This document shows positions 25,600 through 37,634 of a DNA stretch of 64,000 nucleotides, one piece after another. A program made the translations under genes and the position numbers. The notes under the pieces were generated by a model. It was not told the DNA's origin and did no database searches. It worked only from the letters and a program-made list of their open reading frames with translations. The stretch spans positions 92,338,327-92,402,326 of the forward strand of contig CM073891.1 of the NCBI GenBank assembly GCA_037176705.1, written 5' to 3'. The stretch's first letter is position 1; every line of letters starts with the position of its first letter. The DNA is from Molossus alvarezi. Its lineage: Eukaryota; Chordata; Mammalia; Chiroptera; Molossidae.

Positions 25600-26400
25600 T
25601 TCCTTTTATTTATTGAATACTTCAATAAGCAAAATACTCTGTGATGGACAACAATGATATAAAATCCATAAGACATAGATCATACTCAAAATGCTTTAAG
25701 AGAAAAAAAAAAAGCAGTTTGTAAATTTAAGGCAAGAATAGATTGTTTTCAGATGATAGTTTACAATAATCACATGGCAGACAGGTGATATTAAAGAACA
25801 GATACAATGTTAACATGCAAGGTTGAGAAAGTTAACGTAAGTGGTAGAAATAAGAGTAAGAAAATTGAGTTGGAAAAAAAATATTCAGCTACAGTGAGAT
25901 AACAATTTGTACTCCCATATGATTGTTAGGATGCATGAGAGACCAGTAGGAACTATGTCTAGAAAGTTATATTCTGATCACATTTTGGAGGGTGTTAAAT
26001 GCTGAATTACAAGATTTGAGTTTATTTCCAATATTTTTGGAAGCCATTATTATGACATAATTGATATCTTATTTTAGAGGGATCAATTTGGCAGCTATAA
26101 AATATGTGGGCAAAGGTAACATACTAAACAGAGAGAACAGTTGGGATATGCTTGCAGTAGTCCAAGTGTGAAATACTAGGCTTACTTGAGTTATAAACAT
26201 TGTTAATAAAGAGGGTGGAGCAACTAAAACACATCACTAATATAGGTTAGACAGGATATAACAACTGCTTGGATGTGGAACCAATGTAAAAGATATGTCA
26301 AGAATTTGTAGGGACTTTGTACATGACTGTTTAGGACAACGGTGATGTCATTAAAAAATAGGTTTAAAGCAGGAGGGTATTGGGAGAGAAGATAGTAAAT
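25600..26400 (+). repeat. ancient mammalian interspersed repeat, family not assigned
   Basis: The order of landmarks follows an old dispersed repeat that I recognise by pattern: a TTGAATACTTCAATAAGCAAAATACT-like head, then GGAAGCCATTATTATGA, GATCAATTTGGCAGCT, TTGCAGTAGTCCAAGTGTGAAA and CTTGGATGTGG. Related but partial sequence appears at 54190-54800 and 56790-57010. It is heavily diverged, and the family name is left open. Confidence 0.35.
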
Positions 26401-26984
26401 TCAGTTTAGAATATCACTGCTGATTTATTTATCTAGAATATGGTGTTCTGACTGCCCTTAAATAACAGTAATCTTCTATAGCCATCATCTTTTCCCACTC
26501 CAAAATCTGAAAAAGGATGAGTTGAAAGGTGATTTCTCATAATAAATGATGGATTGCCCTAAACAAACCAGAACATCTCATTAAGTCAAGCTCATGACCA
26601 ACGTTTCATAAGATAACTAACTACAATTCAGACATTTCCATTTTGGGACTGAGGAAAGCAAATAAAAATGCACATTGTAATTCTTTGAATAATGTATAAT
26701 AGTAATGTTTTAGGTATACTGTTAAAAGACATTGGTTTTAGAATGAACAATTACATTTTCCTTGGGATTACAGTTAAATTTTTTTCACTAACAGTATTGG
26801 TTTTTGCATCAGACTGTTATAATCAGGAGAGTCAGAACAATTTTTTTTATATCGCCCATGAGTTTTAATAATATAAAGGTTGGTGTGGATTTTGCCTTTG
26901 AATTACATTTATATATGCATCTTTAATTGAAAAATATGAAAATATACGTTATTTTATTTTATTATTATTTTTTTATGCTTTGTT
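26401..26984. other. no gene recognised
   Basis: AT-rich sequence without a supported gene or repeat. Confidence 0.45.
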
Positions 26985-26992
26985 TAGGTGGC

Positions 26993-29167
26993 GGTTTATT
27001 TTTTTATTTTTTATTTTATTTATTTTTATCTTTATTGTTGAATGTATTACAGATGTTTCTCATCCCCCCCCCATTAATCCCCTCCTCCCCATGCCCACCT
27101 CCCTCCTGCCTTTTCCCACACTATTGTCTGTGTCCATTGGGATATGCGTATAAGTTATTTGGTTTATTTCCTCCTACCCCCAACCCCCTTCCCTTTGAGG
27201 TTTGTCAGTCTAGCCACCAATTTGTACTTCTTAATCCCTTCACCTTTTTCACCCATTCCCCCAACCCTCCTCCCATCTGGCAACCAATAAAATGTTCTCT
27301 GTATCTATGAGAATGTTTCTGTTCTGCCTGTTCATTTTGTTTGTAGATTCAATTGTTGATAGATATGTATTCATTGCCATTTTATTTGTTCATATATTTC
27401 ATCTTTTTCTTCAAAAAGACCCTTCATTTCATATAATAACAGTTTGGTGGTGATGAACTCCTTTAACTTTTTCTTCTCTGGGAAACTCTTTATATGGCCA
27501 TCGATTCTAAATGCAGCTTTGCAGGATAGAGTAATCTTGGTTGTAGATTCTTGCTATTCATCACCCTGAATATTTCTTTCCACTCCCTTCTGGCCTGCAA
27601 GGTTTCTTTTGAGAAATCAGCTGACAGCCTTATGGGAACTGCCTTGTAGGTAACTAACTGCTTTTCTCTTGCTGCTTTTATGATTCTCTCTTTGTCTTGA
27701 ACCTTTTGCATTTTGATGATGATGTGTCTTGGTGTGGGCCTCTTGGGGTTCATGTTGTTTGGGACTCTCTGTGCTTCCTGGACTTGTATGTCTGTTTCCT
27801 TCACCAAGTTAGGGAAGTTTTCTGATGTTATTGCTTTAAATAGATTTTCAATTTCTTGTTCTCTCTCTTCTCCTTCTGACACCCCAAGATGTGATTGTTG
27901 GCACTCTTGAAGTTGTCCCAGGGGCTCCTTACACTATCCTCATTTTTTTGGATTCTTTTTTCTTTTTGCTGTTCTGATTGGGTGTTTTTGGCTTCCTTAT
28001 ATTCCAAATCGATGGTTTGCTTCTTGGATTTACGTATTCTACTATTGAATCTGTGTAAATTATTCTTTATTTCAGTTAGTGCCTCTTTCATTTCTGATTG
28101 TGCATCCATCATTTCTGACTGGTCCTTTTATATGGTCTTGAGGCCCTCACTAAGTTCGCTGAGGTTCTCACTAAGTTCATTGAGCATCTTTGTAAGCAGT
28201 ATTTTGAACTCAGTATCTGTTAGGATGCTTATCTCCATTTCGCTTAGTTCTTTTCTTGGGGTTTTGTTCTGTTCTTTCATTTGGGACCTGTTTCTTTGTC
28301 TCCTCATTTTTGCTGCCTCCCTGTGTTTGTTTCTATGCATTACTTAATGAGAGGTATGAGGCTAGCTGAGAGCAGATGTTGCTTGTTTGAAATAATTTAG
28401 AAAAATCTCAAGCAGGGTCCAAGACATGCCAATCCTACGATTAAGCAACTAGCAACAGCTTGGGTGAACCTGAAAGTTGGCTGAGGCAGGGCCTCAGGGA
28501 ATCACCAGGGCTGGGCTACCAGTGTGAGTCAGGTTGCTGGAGTCCCAGATATGGCAGCAGTCTGCCGCCCCAGGAAAGGGCTCACCAAAGGAACAAAGGC
28601 CTCTGACAGCACTTTTGTCTGGGAGAAAGCCCCCTCTTCAGCCCGCACTCCAATGCCAAACAGCTCAGTTCTTCCCTGTATGTCTCAGGCACCCTTCGAG
28701 CTGCCTCCCCTCCAAGCTTAGAAGGAGTGAGTCCGATGAGTCCGTGTGCGGGCCCTTTAAAAGGAGCTGCCTGGGGCTCCAACCGCCTGAGCCTCCCTGA
28801 GCCTCAGTTCTCACTGGATTTTCCAGCCAGAATTTATGGGGATTTCTCTTCCTGGCACCGGAACCCTGAGCTGGGCACCTGGTGTAGGACAGGACCCCTC
28901 AGTCCTCAGGGAGGACCTTCCCAGTAGATGTAGCCTCCTGATTTTTATCCATCACACATGGATGTACGACCAGCCCGTCCATCTCCCCCCTCCTACCAGA
29001 CTCTATGTGGCTCCTTTTTTAATTCCATAGTTGTAGGACTTCCATTCAGCTTGATTTCAGGCGGTTTTGAATGATGGTTGTTCTGTAGTTTAGTTGTAAC
29101 TTTGATGTGGTTGTGGGAGGATGCAATATCGCGTTTACTTATGCCGTCATCTTGACCGGAAGTCTTC
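26993..29167 (-). mobile_element. HAL1-3, short-form ORF1-only L1 derivative
   Basis: A minus-strand HAL1 of about 2.17 kb: T-rich tail and 3'UTR (26993-27370), ORF1 (27371-28307) and 5'UTR (28308-29167), ending in the reverse complement of CTTCCGGTCAAGATGACGGC. A short duplication, TAGGTGGC, is at 26985-26992 and 29168-29175. With HAL1-2 it forms a large inverted repeat. ORF2 and the 575-bp 5'UTR block are absent. Confidence 0.87.
27371..28307 (-). pseudogene. ORF1: HAL1-3 ORF1, broken
   Basis: An ORF1p relic with the same start as HAL1-2 (MRRQRNRSQMKEQNKTP). An in-frame stop falls at 28128-28130 (after SEGLKTI), and frame slips occur near 27880 and 27490. The coiled coil, the RRM-like part (FPNLVKETDIQVQEAQRVPN) and the C-terminal part (KETLQARREWKEIFRVMNSK) are all recognisable. 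It shares the SANNHILG variant with HAL1-2, so the two probably come from one source lineage. Confidence 0.85.
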
Positions 29168-29333
29168 TAGGTGGCTGAAAAATTCTCCAGGTGAGGAATC
29201 TCTCTGACCGGCCCTCCCACAATGTTAGTTTATTTTAGTATATAAGATTACCCTTTCAGCTCACTGAATAAAAATTAAATTGATTTTATTCACAAGTCTA
29301 TGTTTTTTCAAATATTGCTGTTGTCTTATTCTT

Positions 29334-30585
29334 TTTTTTAATGAATGTTTCTCTCTCTTTCCTTTTTATTTTTAATTTTATTTTTGTTACATATGTTTCT
29401 CCTTTTTTACCCCATTGACACCCTCCTCCCCATCTCTCCCATCCTGTCCCTGGCTTTGTTGTCCATGTCCATTGATTATGTGTACATGCATATAATTTCT
29501 GTGGATTATCTCTTCCCTCCCCCCAGCAACCCGTCTTCTGAGGGTTGTCAGTCTGTACCCTACTTCCATGTTTCTAGGTCTACCCTATTCCTCAGACTGT
29601 TATGTTCATTATATTCCACAAATAAGTGAGATCATGTGGTATTTGTCTTTTTCTGCTTGGCTTATTTCACTTAGGATAATACTTTCCAGGTCCCTCCATG
29701 TTGTCTCAAATGATAAGAGATCTTTCTTTCTTACAGCTGCATAGTACTCCATTGTGTACATGTACCACCATATTTTTACCCATTCATCTACTGATGGACA
29801 CTTGGGCTGTTTCCAGATCTTAGCTATTGTAAATAGTGCTGCTATTAACATGGGGGTACATATATTTTTTCTGATTGGTGTTTCAGGCTTCTTAGGGTAT
29901 ATTCCTAGAAGTGGGATCACTGAGTCAAATGGAAGTTCAATTTTTAATTTTTTGAGATAACACCATATTGTTTTCCATAGTGGCTGCATCATTCTGCATT
30001 CCCACCAGCAGTGTACTAGAGTTCCCTTTTCTCCATACCCTCGCCAACATTTGTTGTTTGATGATTTGATGGTGGTCATTCTGACAGGTGTGAGGTGATA
30101 CCTCATTGTTATTTTAATTTGCATCTATCTGATGATTAGTGATGTTGAGCATTTCTTCATATGTCTCTTGGCCATTTGTATGTCCTGTTTGGAGAGGTGT
30201 CTATTCAGCTCCTCTGCCCATTTTTTAATTGGGTTCTTCATCTTCCTTTTGTTGAGTTGTAGGAGCATTCTATATATATTGGAAATTAACCCCTTATCTG
30301 ATGTATCATTGGCAATGATGTTCTCACATACAGTGGGTTGCTTTTTCATTTTGATGGTTGTTTCTTTTGCTGTGCAGAAGCTTTTTAGTTTGATGTAGTC
30401 CCTTGTATTCATTTTCTCCTTTGTTTCTGTTGCCTCAGTGAAAATTCTGCTGTGTATGATGTCTGAAATTTTGTTGCCTACATTTTCTTATAAAATTTTT
30501 ATGGATTCATAGGTCACATTTAAGTCTTTTATCCATTTTGAGTTTATTTTTGTGTATGGTGTAAGTTGATGGTCTTGTTTGTTCA
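29334..30585 (-). mobile_element. 5'-truncated L1 (ORF2 C-terminus plus 3'UTR)
   Basis: A minus-strand L1 of 1.25 kb flanked by perfect 11-bp duplications, GTCTTATTCTT, at 29323-29333 and 30586-30596. It holds the last third of ORF2 and the G-rich 3'UTR with a short tail. The clean duplications and long open stretches mark it as fairly young, and a typical 5'-truncated L1 insertion. Confidence 0.94.
29606..30585 (-). pseudogene. ORF2: L1 ORF2 C-terminal fragment
   Basis: Two open pieces (30412-30125 and 30124-29609) read as the ORF2 C-terminal domain: [20 protein letters not shown], then the cysteine-rich [18 protein letters not shown] (second cysteine of the L1-M motif changed to Tyr), then [18 protein letters not shown]. 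Endonuclease and RT are absent through truncation. Confidence 0.9.
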
Positions 30586-30808
30586 GTCTTATTCTTAACT
30601 GCTGGCTTTCTTTTTATCTTATTTTTTGATCAATATTATAGAGGATAGGTCACATGCTTTGAAATAATATTAAAAAAAATATTTAAAATTCTTTTTTCAA
30701 AGCCCAAATGCTTGATAGTCATTTTTAAATACATGAACATATCATAACATAATAGAAAAATAATCTTCAGTCTTTGTAATCTTCTTATAACAGCAGGGTT
30801 TGCTAAAT

Positions 30809-30890
30809 GTGTATATATATATATATACACACACATATATATATACACACACATGTATATATGAATATAGATACACACACACATATATAT
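30809..30890. repeat. (TA)n/(CA)n compound microsatellite
   Basis: Alternating TA and CA/AC dinucleotide blocks with interruptions. Confidence 0.95.
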
Positions 30891-31633
30891 TTTCATCCTT
30901 ATATATATTACATAATTGAAAATTTCATCCTACAGGATATTAATTATTCAAATCTGGCTTATTCAAATGCTATATCGGCCCATCATTAGCTCTGTGACAT
31001 TGCAAAAGTTACCCAATCTCTTTACATATAATTTTTCTCATTTAAAAATTAATTAAAAAATATTAACTCTTTCATGGAGTTCTAAAAATTAGATTAAATA
31101 ATATAACATAATATGGTGCTAGATCATGGCAAATATATAATTAATGTCAATGATTAGATCTGAATTTGGTTGTTATTAGTACTATTTCACATATTATGTG
31201 AGTACCATATTTCTGAGAGTCTCTTTAAATTATGTCTCATCTTTCCATCAACATACACTAGGATATTATGTCCTAAATCTTAAATAATTATCAAGTATTT
31301 CACTCCATATGTTGTTGCTGCTGCCTTATGGGAGGCTATAATCTCCCATAGGTATTCGAAAAATAGTCTCCAAATTCTATCTCACAATTATCTAAACCTG
31401 ACATAGAGTTTTATCTCCACATCTTTGCCCTAGGAGCATGTTTGGACATCATTGTTTCGATCTCTATTGTATGGCTATATATGATTCAGTCCAATTTATA
31501 GAAATAAATGTAAAAACAGAAAAGATAGATATACTTTAATTTCTTATACATAAATGTTAGAATTTTTTTTTCAGAGAAAACTCCAGAAATATTCTTTTTG
31601 AAATAAAACTTATCGTTGTGAAATTCTGACATT
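30891..31633. other. no gene recognised
   Basis: AT-rich sequence without a supported gene or repeat. Confidence 0.45.
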
Positions 31634-31644
31634 ACTTGTTATTT

Positions 31645-31874
31645 ATTTATTTATCCTCATCTGAGGATATTTTTCTATTTATCTTCAGATAGAGTGGGAG
31701 GGAGAGAAAGAAACATCAATGTGAGAGGGACACATTGACTGGTTGCCTCCTGCATGACCCCAACCAGGGCCAAGGATGAACCACAACTGAGGTATGTGCC
31801 CTTGGCTGAAATCGAACCCATGACTCATTGGTCTCCAGGCCAACGCTCTACTGCTGAGCCAAACTGGCCAGGGC
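31645..31874 (-). mobile_element. Ves SINE, older
   Basis: A minus-strand copy with the TCCTCATCTGAGGA palindrome and most CpGs lost. 11-bp duplications with one mismatch (ACTTGTTATTT at 31634-31644, AGTTGTTATTT at 31875-31885). Confidence 0.93.
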
Positions 31875-31885
31875 AGTTGTTATTT

Positions 31886-32699
31886 TTTTAGAAATCATGA
31901 TTCTGTTTATTCATCAAGATCAAGATTCAACTTTAATACCACTTTCTTTATAGGTTTTTTCTGCTAACCTCATATTGGACTATGCACTTCTTCTTGTCCC
32001 TGACCCCAATTTACCATAGAAGCATTAAATGTTATATTATACTTGCAATTAAATTTTACATGTTTGTAATAAGAATAATAACTTGCTTTTGTATTTTTTC
32101 ATGTTGAATAATATTTGGCACAGTGTAGATGTTTGATCAAATGAAAACTTAACTGATAAACTTACTAATTGTAGTAAAAAAAAACTTTCCCACAGTGGAA
32201 GGATCAGGGAGGGCAGACTGTAAATCCTGACAAATAGTTTATGTTAATTAACTCTAAGTCACAGAAACTCTAAGTCACAAACAGAAAATTGAAAAAAAAT
32301 GATATGTTTTCTATCTGTGTTTTCTTAGAGATTCAGTTGATCCTCATTACTCTTGGATTCCACATTTGTAAGTCAGTCTACTCACTAAAATTTATTTAAA
32401 ATACATATTTAAAATAAAAAAAATATTTATTTAAAATCAAAATTCCCAACACTTTCTTTGTCTTTCCAAGACATACACACAATTTGTGTGTGTGTGTGTG
32501 TGTGTGATTTCACTGTTTAAAATGGTTCCCATGTTCAGTGCTGAAGTACTACTGTCTAGCATTCCTAAGTGTAAGAAGGCTGCAATGTGCCCCACACAGA
32601 AAATATGTGTCAGATAAGCTTTGTTCAGGCATGCATGATATTGGTTATGAGTTCAATGATAATAAATCAAATGTATATATAATATATTATGAAACATGA
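31886..32699. other. no gene recognised; contains a (GT)n run
   Basis: AT-rich sequence. A perfect GT dinucleotide run occupies 32485-32506. I see no other feature. Confidence 0.5.
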
Positions 32700-34310
32700 C
32701 AACCACTGCCCCCAGATTAGAGAAACAGACAGATTAATTCAGGGAACCATGGTTTATCAGAGCAGAAACCCTTGAGGATAAATCATTTCAAAAACCAATG
32801 GCAGAATAGGAAAACCTAAACTGTAATCGAGAAATTGCTGGAGGCCCATTTGTGGACAATTCTGAGAATTAAAAACTCCTGGAAGATCAGATCATAAGGG
32901 GAACCACAAAAATATTGTAAGATTTACCAACAGGAGTTCACTGAGGTTTCCATAGTAAATATCAGATAAAAATCCTCTCCTTCTCTCAGGAAAAGGGGAA
33001 GGAAGCATTTTGCAACATGCCAGAGCACTCTGTTCTTAACAAGCCTGCCCTCAGGAAAAACTAGTTACTCAAAGCCTAATGTGCTGGGGTATTAGCAGAG
33101 TGTAACTGACCTGGGGAGGGAAAATACCCACTCCTGACCACTGGAGCCATCCCCCCACTTAAGGGGGAGGGAGTACCGAAGAAACACTTGTAAAGTACAC
33201 AGTTCAGAGGCACAGGCTTCCTGAAAGACTGAGACCTAATCATAAGGGTGTAGAAGGCTTCATCTGCCTCCACACTTCACCATCACATTGAAGGCCTAGT
33301 CACAGCAGTTCCTTTTAGCCAGCACTTCAACTCAAGCTATCAAGAAAATATTATAAGGCATACCAGAAGGCAAGAAAATAAATAAATAAAACCCACAATT
33401 TGAAAGGGCAGCATCAGAATAAATAAGGTAGTGTTTTGGAATTATCAGACTAGAAATTTAAAACAACTATGATTAATATGCTAAGAGCCCTAATGGGAAA
33501 ATTAACATGAAATAAAAGATAGGCAATGTAAGTAGAGATTTAGAAATAGTAAGAAAGAACCCCCCCCCCCAAAAAAAAACCCAAATGCTACTAGAGATAG
33601 ATAAAAAACAACACTGCAAGAGAATAAAAACATGCATTTAATTGGATTACTGGGGGCTGCAAATGGTGGGGAAAATCTCTTAGCTAGATAATACTTCAAT
33701 AGAATCCTCAAAACCAAAAAAAAACAAAGAAAAACTACTGATAAAAACAGAATATCCAAGGATTGTGAAACAACTACAAAAGGTATAACACATGTGTAAT
33801 GGGATTACCAGGAGAAGAGAGAGAGAGGGAATATCTGAAAATCGCTAATATCTGAATAATGACTAAAATTTTCCACAAGTTAATGTCAGACATCAAACCA
33901 TAGATACAGGAAGCTTAGATAACACCAAACAACATAAATGCTAATAAAACAAACAAACAAAAAACTACACTTAAGTATCTCATTTTAAACTATAGAAAAT
34001 CAAAGATAAATACATAATCCTGAAAGAAGCCGTGGGGGGGGACACACTTTATTGTACCAATGACCAAAGATAAGGATTACATTTGACTACTCATAAATCA
34101 TGCAAGCAAGAAAAGAGTGCAATAAAATAATTAAAGGGTTGAAGAAAACCCACAAACCTAGATTCTGTACCCTGAAAATTTATCCTTTAACAGTGAAGGA
34201 GAAATAAAGACTTTCTCAAACAAAAATTGAGAAAAATTGTTACCAATAGGCCTTCCTTGAAAAAATGTTTTAAAAGAGCTTTTTAGAGAGAAGGAAAAGA
34301 ATATAAGTAA
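32700..34310 (+). mobile_element. ancient L1M/HAL1-type 5'UTR and ORF1 relic
   Basis: The second half carries landmarks of old mammalian L1/HAL1 ORF1 DNA: AATTATCAGACTAGAAATTT, AACAACTATGATTAATATGC, GGAAGCTTAGATAACACC, GAAAATCAAAGATAAA and AGTGAAGGAGAAATAAAGAC. They run in the correct order from about 33440 to 34290. The first part (32700-33400) would be its 5'UTR. It is far more diverged than the other L1s here, no reading frame survives, and the next L1 (L1-L) begins immediately after it. Confidence 0.6.
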
Positions 34311-34793
34311 ACCAGCAAGCCTTCAGGCAGAGACTGGTCTCTGGGTGATTTGAGCCTAGGGCCTGACTAATGGTTGTTGGGTTTGATGGCTCTGGAGATC
34401 AATCTGTGAAGGAGGCTGCCTAGGTCTCTGTGCTGAGACATTAACCCATTCTGTAGAAACCATCTTTCTCAGGCAGATTTTTCCTCACAAAGCAGTTTTA
34501 GCCCAGGGGGTAAGCAATTGCCCCACCCACTGGAAATCTTCTCACTCTTTCCACAGGGGATTGGGGCTTATTAAGTGACTGAAACTAACAATCATGCTGC
34601 AGGCAGAGCCAGATCTCTGGGATATTTGAATCTTTGCCTGCACACTACCTGGGAGACTAAGACCAGATATTAGTGTTCAGTTTGCTTCCTTCCATAAAAA
34701 AAAACAAACTCAGCAGAGGGAATCACAATCTGCAGAACATTTATACCCACACGGAGATTTTGGCAGGCTCCAAATCCCGCTGAGATGGCAAAA

Positions 34794-35643
34794 ATGGTGA
34801 AATAAAGAAACAAGTCTCAAGTGAAAGAATGGGAGAATTCTTCAGAAAACGGGCTAAATGAAATGGAGAGAAGAAAGTTGTCAGATATAGAACTCAGAGT
34901 AATAATTATAAGGATGCTCAACAGCATGAGGAAAGATAAACAATGCAATATGACCAATCGGAAATCAAGAATGACATAAGAGAAATAAAGAACACATTGG
35001 AAGGAATAACAAGATTAGAGAAAGCAAAGGATTGGATCAGTGAATTAGAAGACAGGGTAGAAAACAATCACTCAATCAGAGAACCAAAAAGAAAAGAAAA
35101 ATAAATAAATAAATAAGAGGACTGTTTAAGAGAGCTGTGGTATAATATGAAAGGTAACATCATCTGCATCATAGGAGTACCAGAAGAGAAAGAAAGTAAG
35201 CAAGGGTTAGATAATCTGTTTGAAGAAATAGTGGCAGAAAACTTTCCTAACTTGGTGAAGAAAAAAGCATACAAGTTCAGGAAACAGAAAGTCCCAACCA
35301 AGAAGAACCCAGAGGCCCACAACAAGCCACATCATAATTAAATGACAAATATTAAACACAAAGAGAGAATCTTAAAGGCAGCAAAGTAAAAGCAACAGGT
35401 TACCTACAAAGAAGCTCCTATAAGGTTGTCAGCTGATTTCTCAACAGAAAAACTACAAGCCAGAACAGAATGCCATGAAATAGTTAAGGTAATGAAAAAT
35501 AAGAATATGAATCTAAGGCTACTCTATATAGCAATGCTATCAATCAAAATAGAAAGTGAAATAAAGAGCTTACAAAAACAGGGTAAAGGAATATATCACC
35601 ACCAAACCAAAATTTCAAGAAATGTTAAAGGAACGTCTGTAAT
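34794..35643 (+). pseudogene. ORF1: L1-L ORF1, broken
   Basis: An ORF1p relic starting ATGGTGAAATAAAG, with a stop at codon 4. The RRM portion is open at 35147-35341 (IIGVPEEKESKQGLDNLFEE, then ENFPNLVKKK) and the C-terminal domain at 35426-35704 (LSADFS-like MSADFSTEKLQARTECHEIV). Frameshifts separate the parts. Confidence 0.85.
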
Positions 35644-36818
35644 AATAAGAAGTAGAGAGACAAACATAGGCATAATATATCAAAATGGCAATAAAAATCA
35701 ATAATAACCTTAAATGTAAATGGATTAAATGCTCCAATCAAAAGACAACAAGTAGCTGCATGGATAAGAAGCATGACCAATATATATGCTGTCTATAAGA
35801 GACCCACCTCAGAACAAAAGATTCACGCCAAATGAAAGTGAGGGGATGAAAAAAATTTTTCAAACAAATGGAAATAAAAACAAAAGCTGCGGTTGCAATA
35901 CTCATATCTGATAAAATAGACTTCAACTTGAAGGTCATAACAGAAGACCACTACATAATATTAATGGAATCAATTCAAAAAGAGTATGACCCTGGTAAAC
36001 ATATATGCACTCAATATAGGAGCACCAAAATATATTAAAACTTCTGGAGGACTTCAAGGGAGAGATCAACAGCAATACAATATAATAGTAAGGGACTTCA
36101 ACACTGCACTGACATTCCTAGATAGATCCTCTAGACAAAAAAATTAACAAGGAAAAAGAGACCCTAAATCATGTACTAAGTCAAATAGGTTTAATTGATA
36201 TTTACAGAGAATCTGACCCCAAAACAGCAGAATATACATTCTTCTCAAGTACACAAGTGATGTTTTCAAAGACAGATCATATATTAGGACAAAAACTTAG
36301 TCTCTACAAGTGCAAGAAGACTGAAATTATATCAAGCATCTTCTCATATCTCAATGGCATGAAACTAGAATTAAATTACAATAGTAATGCTCAAAATCAT
36401 TCAAACACATGGACACTAAATAGCATGTTATTAAACAATGGATTGGTTACCAAAGAGATCAAGGAAGAAATGAAAATCTTCCAGGAAATATATGAAAATG
36501 AAAACATGATAATACAAAATCTATGGGAAACAGAAAAAGCAGTCCTCAGAAGGAAGATTATAGCATTGCAAACCTACCTCAACAAACAAGAAAAATTTCT
36601 AATAAACATCTAACCCTACAACATAGAGAATGAGAAAAAATAAAAAAATAAACAAATTACGTAAAAGAAAAATAATAAAGGTCAGAGAGGAAATAAATGA
36701 CATAGAAATTAATAAAATAATAATAAAGATCAATGAAATTAAGGTCTGGTTCATTGATAAAATAAACAAGATTGATGAATGTCTAGCCAGACTCACTAAG
36801 AAACAAAGAGAGGCTCGG

Positions 36819-36830
36819 AAAAATGGCGGC
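36819..36830 (+). promoter_or_regulatory. YY1-like motif at the L1-M 5' end
   Basis: AAAAATGGCGGC lies at +7 to +18 of L1-M and matches the YY1 core AANATGGCGGC. In human L1 a YY1 site at nearly the same place sets the transcription start, so by analogy this may position Pol II initiation at the first base. Confidence 0.6.
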
Positions 36831-37634
36831 AGAGTGAACAGAAGCTACACAGACCGTCTCCCAGAACCAAACTGGAATAACAACTATAACAGAGACAAAT
36901 CGACAGGAAAAAGCAACAGAAAAGCAGCTTGGAGGACCATATAACCAGGGACACTGACTCCATCCCGGTAGGCTTGCGAAGGCGCGAGCCGGGGGCTGGG
37001 AGCCCACGTTCGGCAGCTCAGCAGCGGCCTCAGCTGGGAGCGGCGCCCTCGGGTCACACTCCCAGGCGGCCCCACAGCGCAGAGCCAGGACAGGGGCTGA
37101 AACAGCCACAGCCACTCACCTTGGGCTCCGGCAGAGGGAGGGCGGACTGGACTGGAGCTGTGTCGGGACACTTGGGATCTTGAGAGCACTCAGAGCTCTA
37201 GCTGAGTGCAGCCACTCAGGACTGTGGCCACATTGCTCCTTCCCAGGGCTCTGAGAGAGGCAGCAGCCCCTCCCTCTGAGATCCAACCCCACCCTGTGGG
37301 CCATTGAAGTGCTAATTGAGGCTCACTAACAACCAGCATCTGCCCCACCCTCGGGAAATCCCCTTGTGCTAAGCACCTGAGGGAACTTTTCAATCAACTG
37401 ACAACCCAAAACTCATCAAGTAACCTAGACTGCTAGCCTCCAGGCAAAAAGCTAGAGGATAACAGTACCTATCCTGGGCTGGCAACTTTAACCAGGAAAG
37501 TAAGACTTGACAGTGGTGTTCAACGTGGGTCCTCCCTCGCTCATCTAAACACAGGAGAGGGAGCCACAAACAGCAGAACACCAACACCCACAGGGAAAAC
37601 TTGACAGGCTCCAAAGCCCACAGTGATAGCCAAA

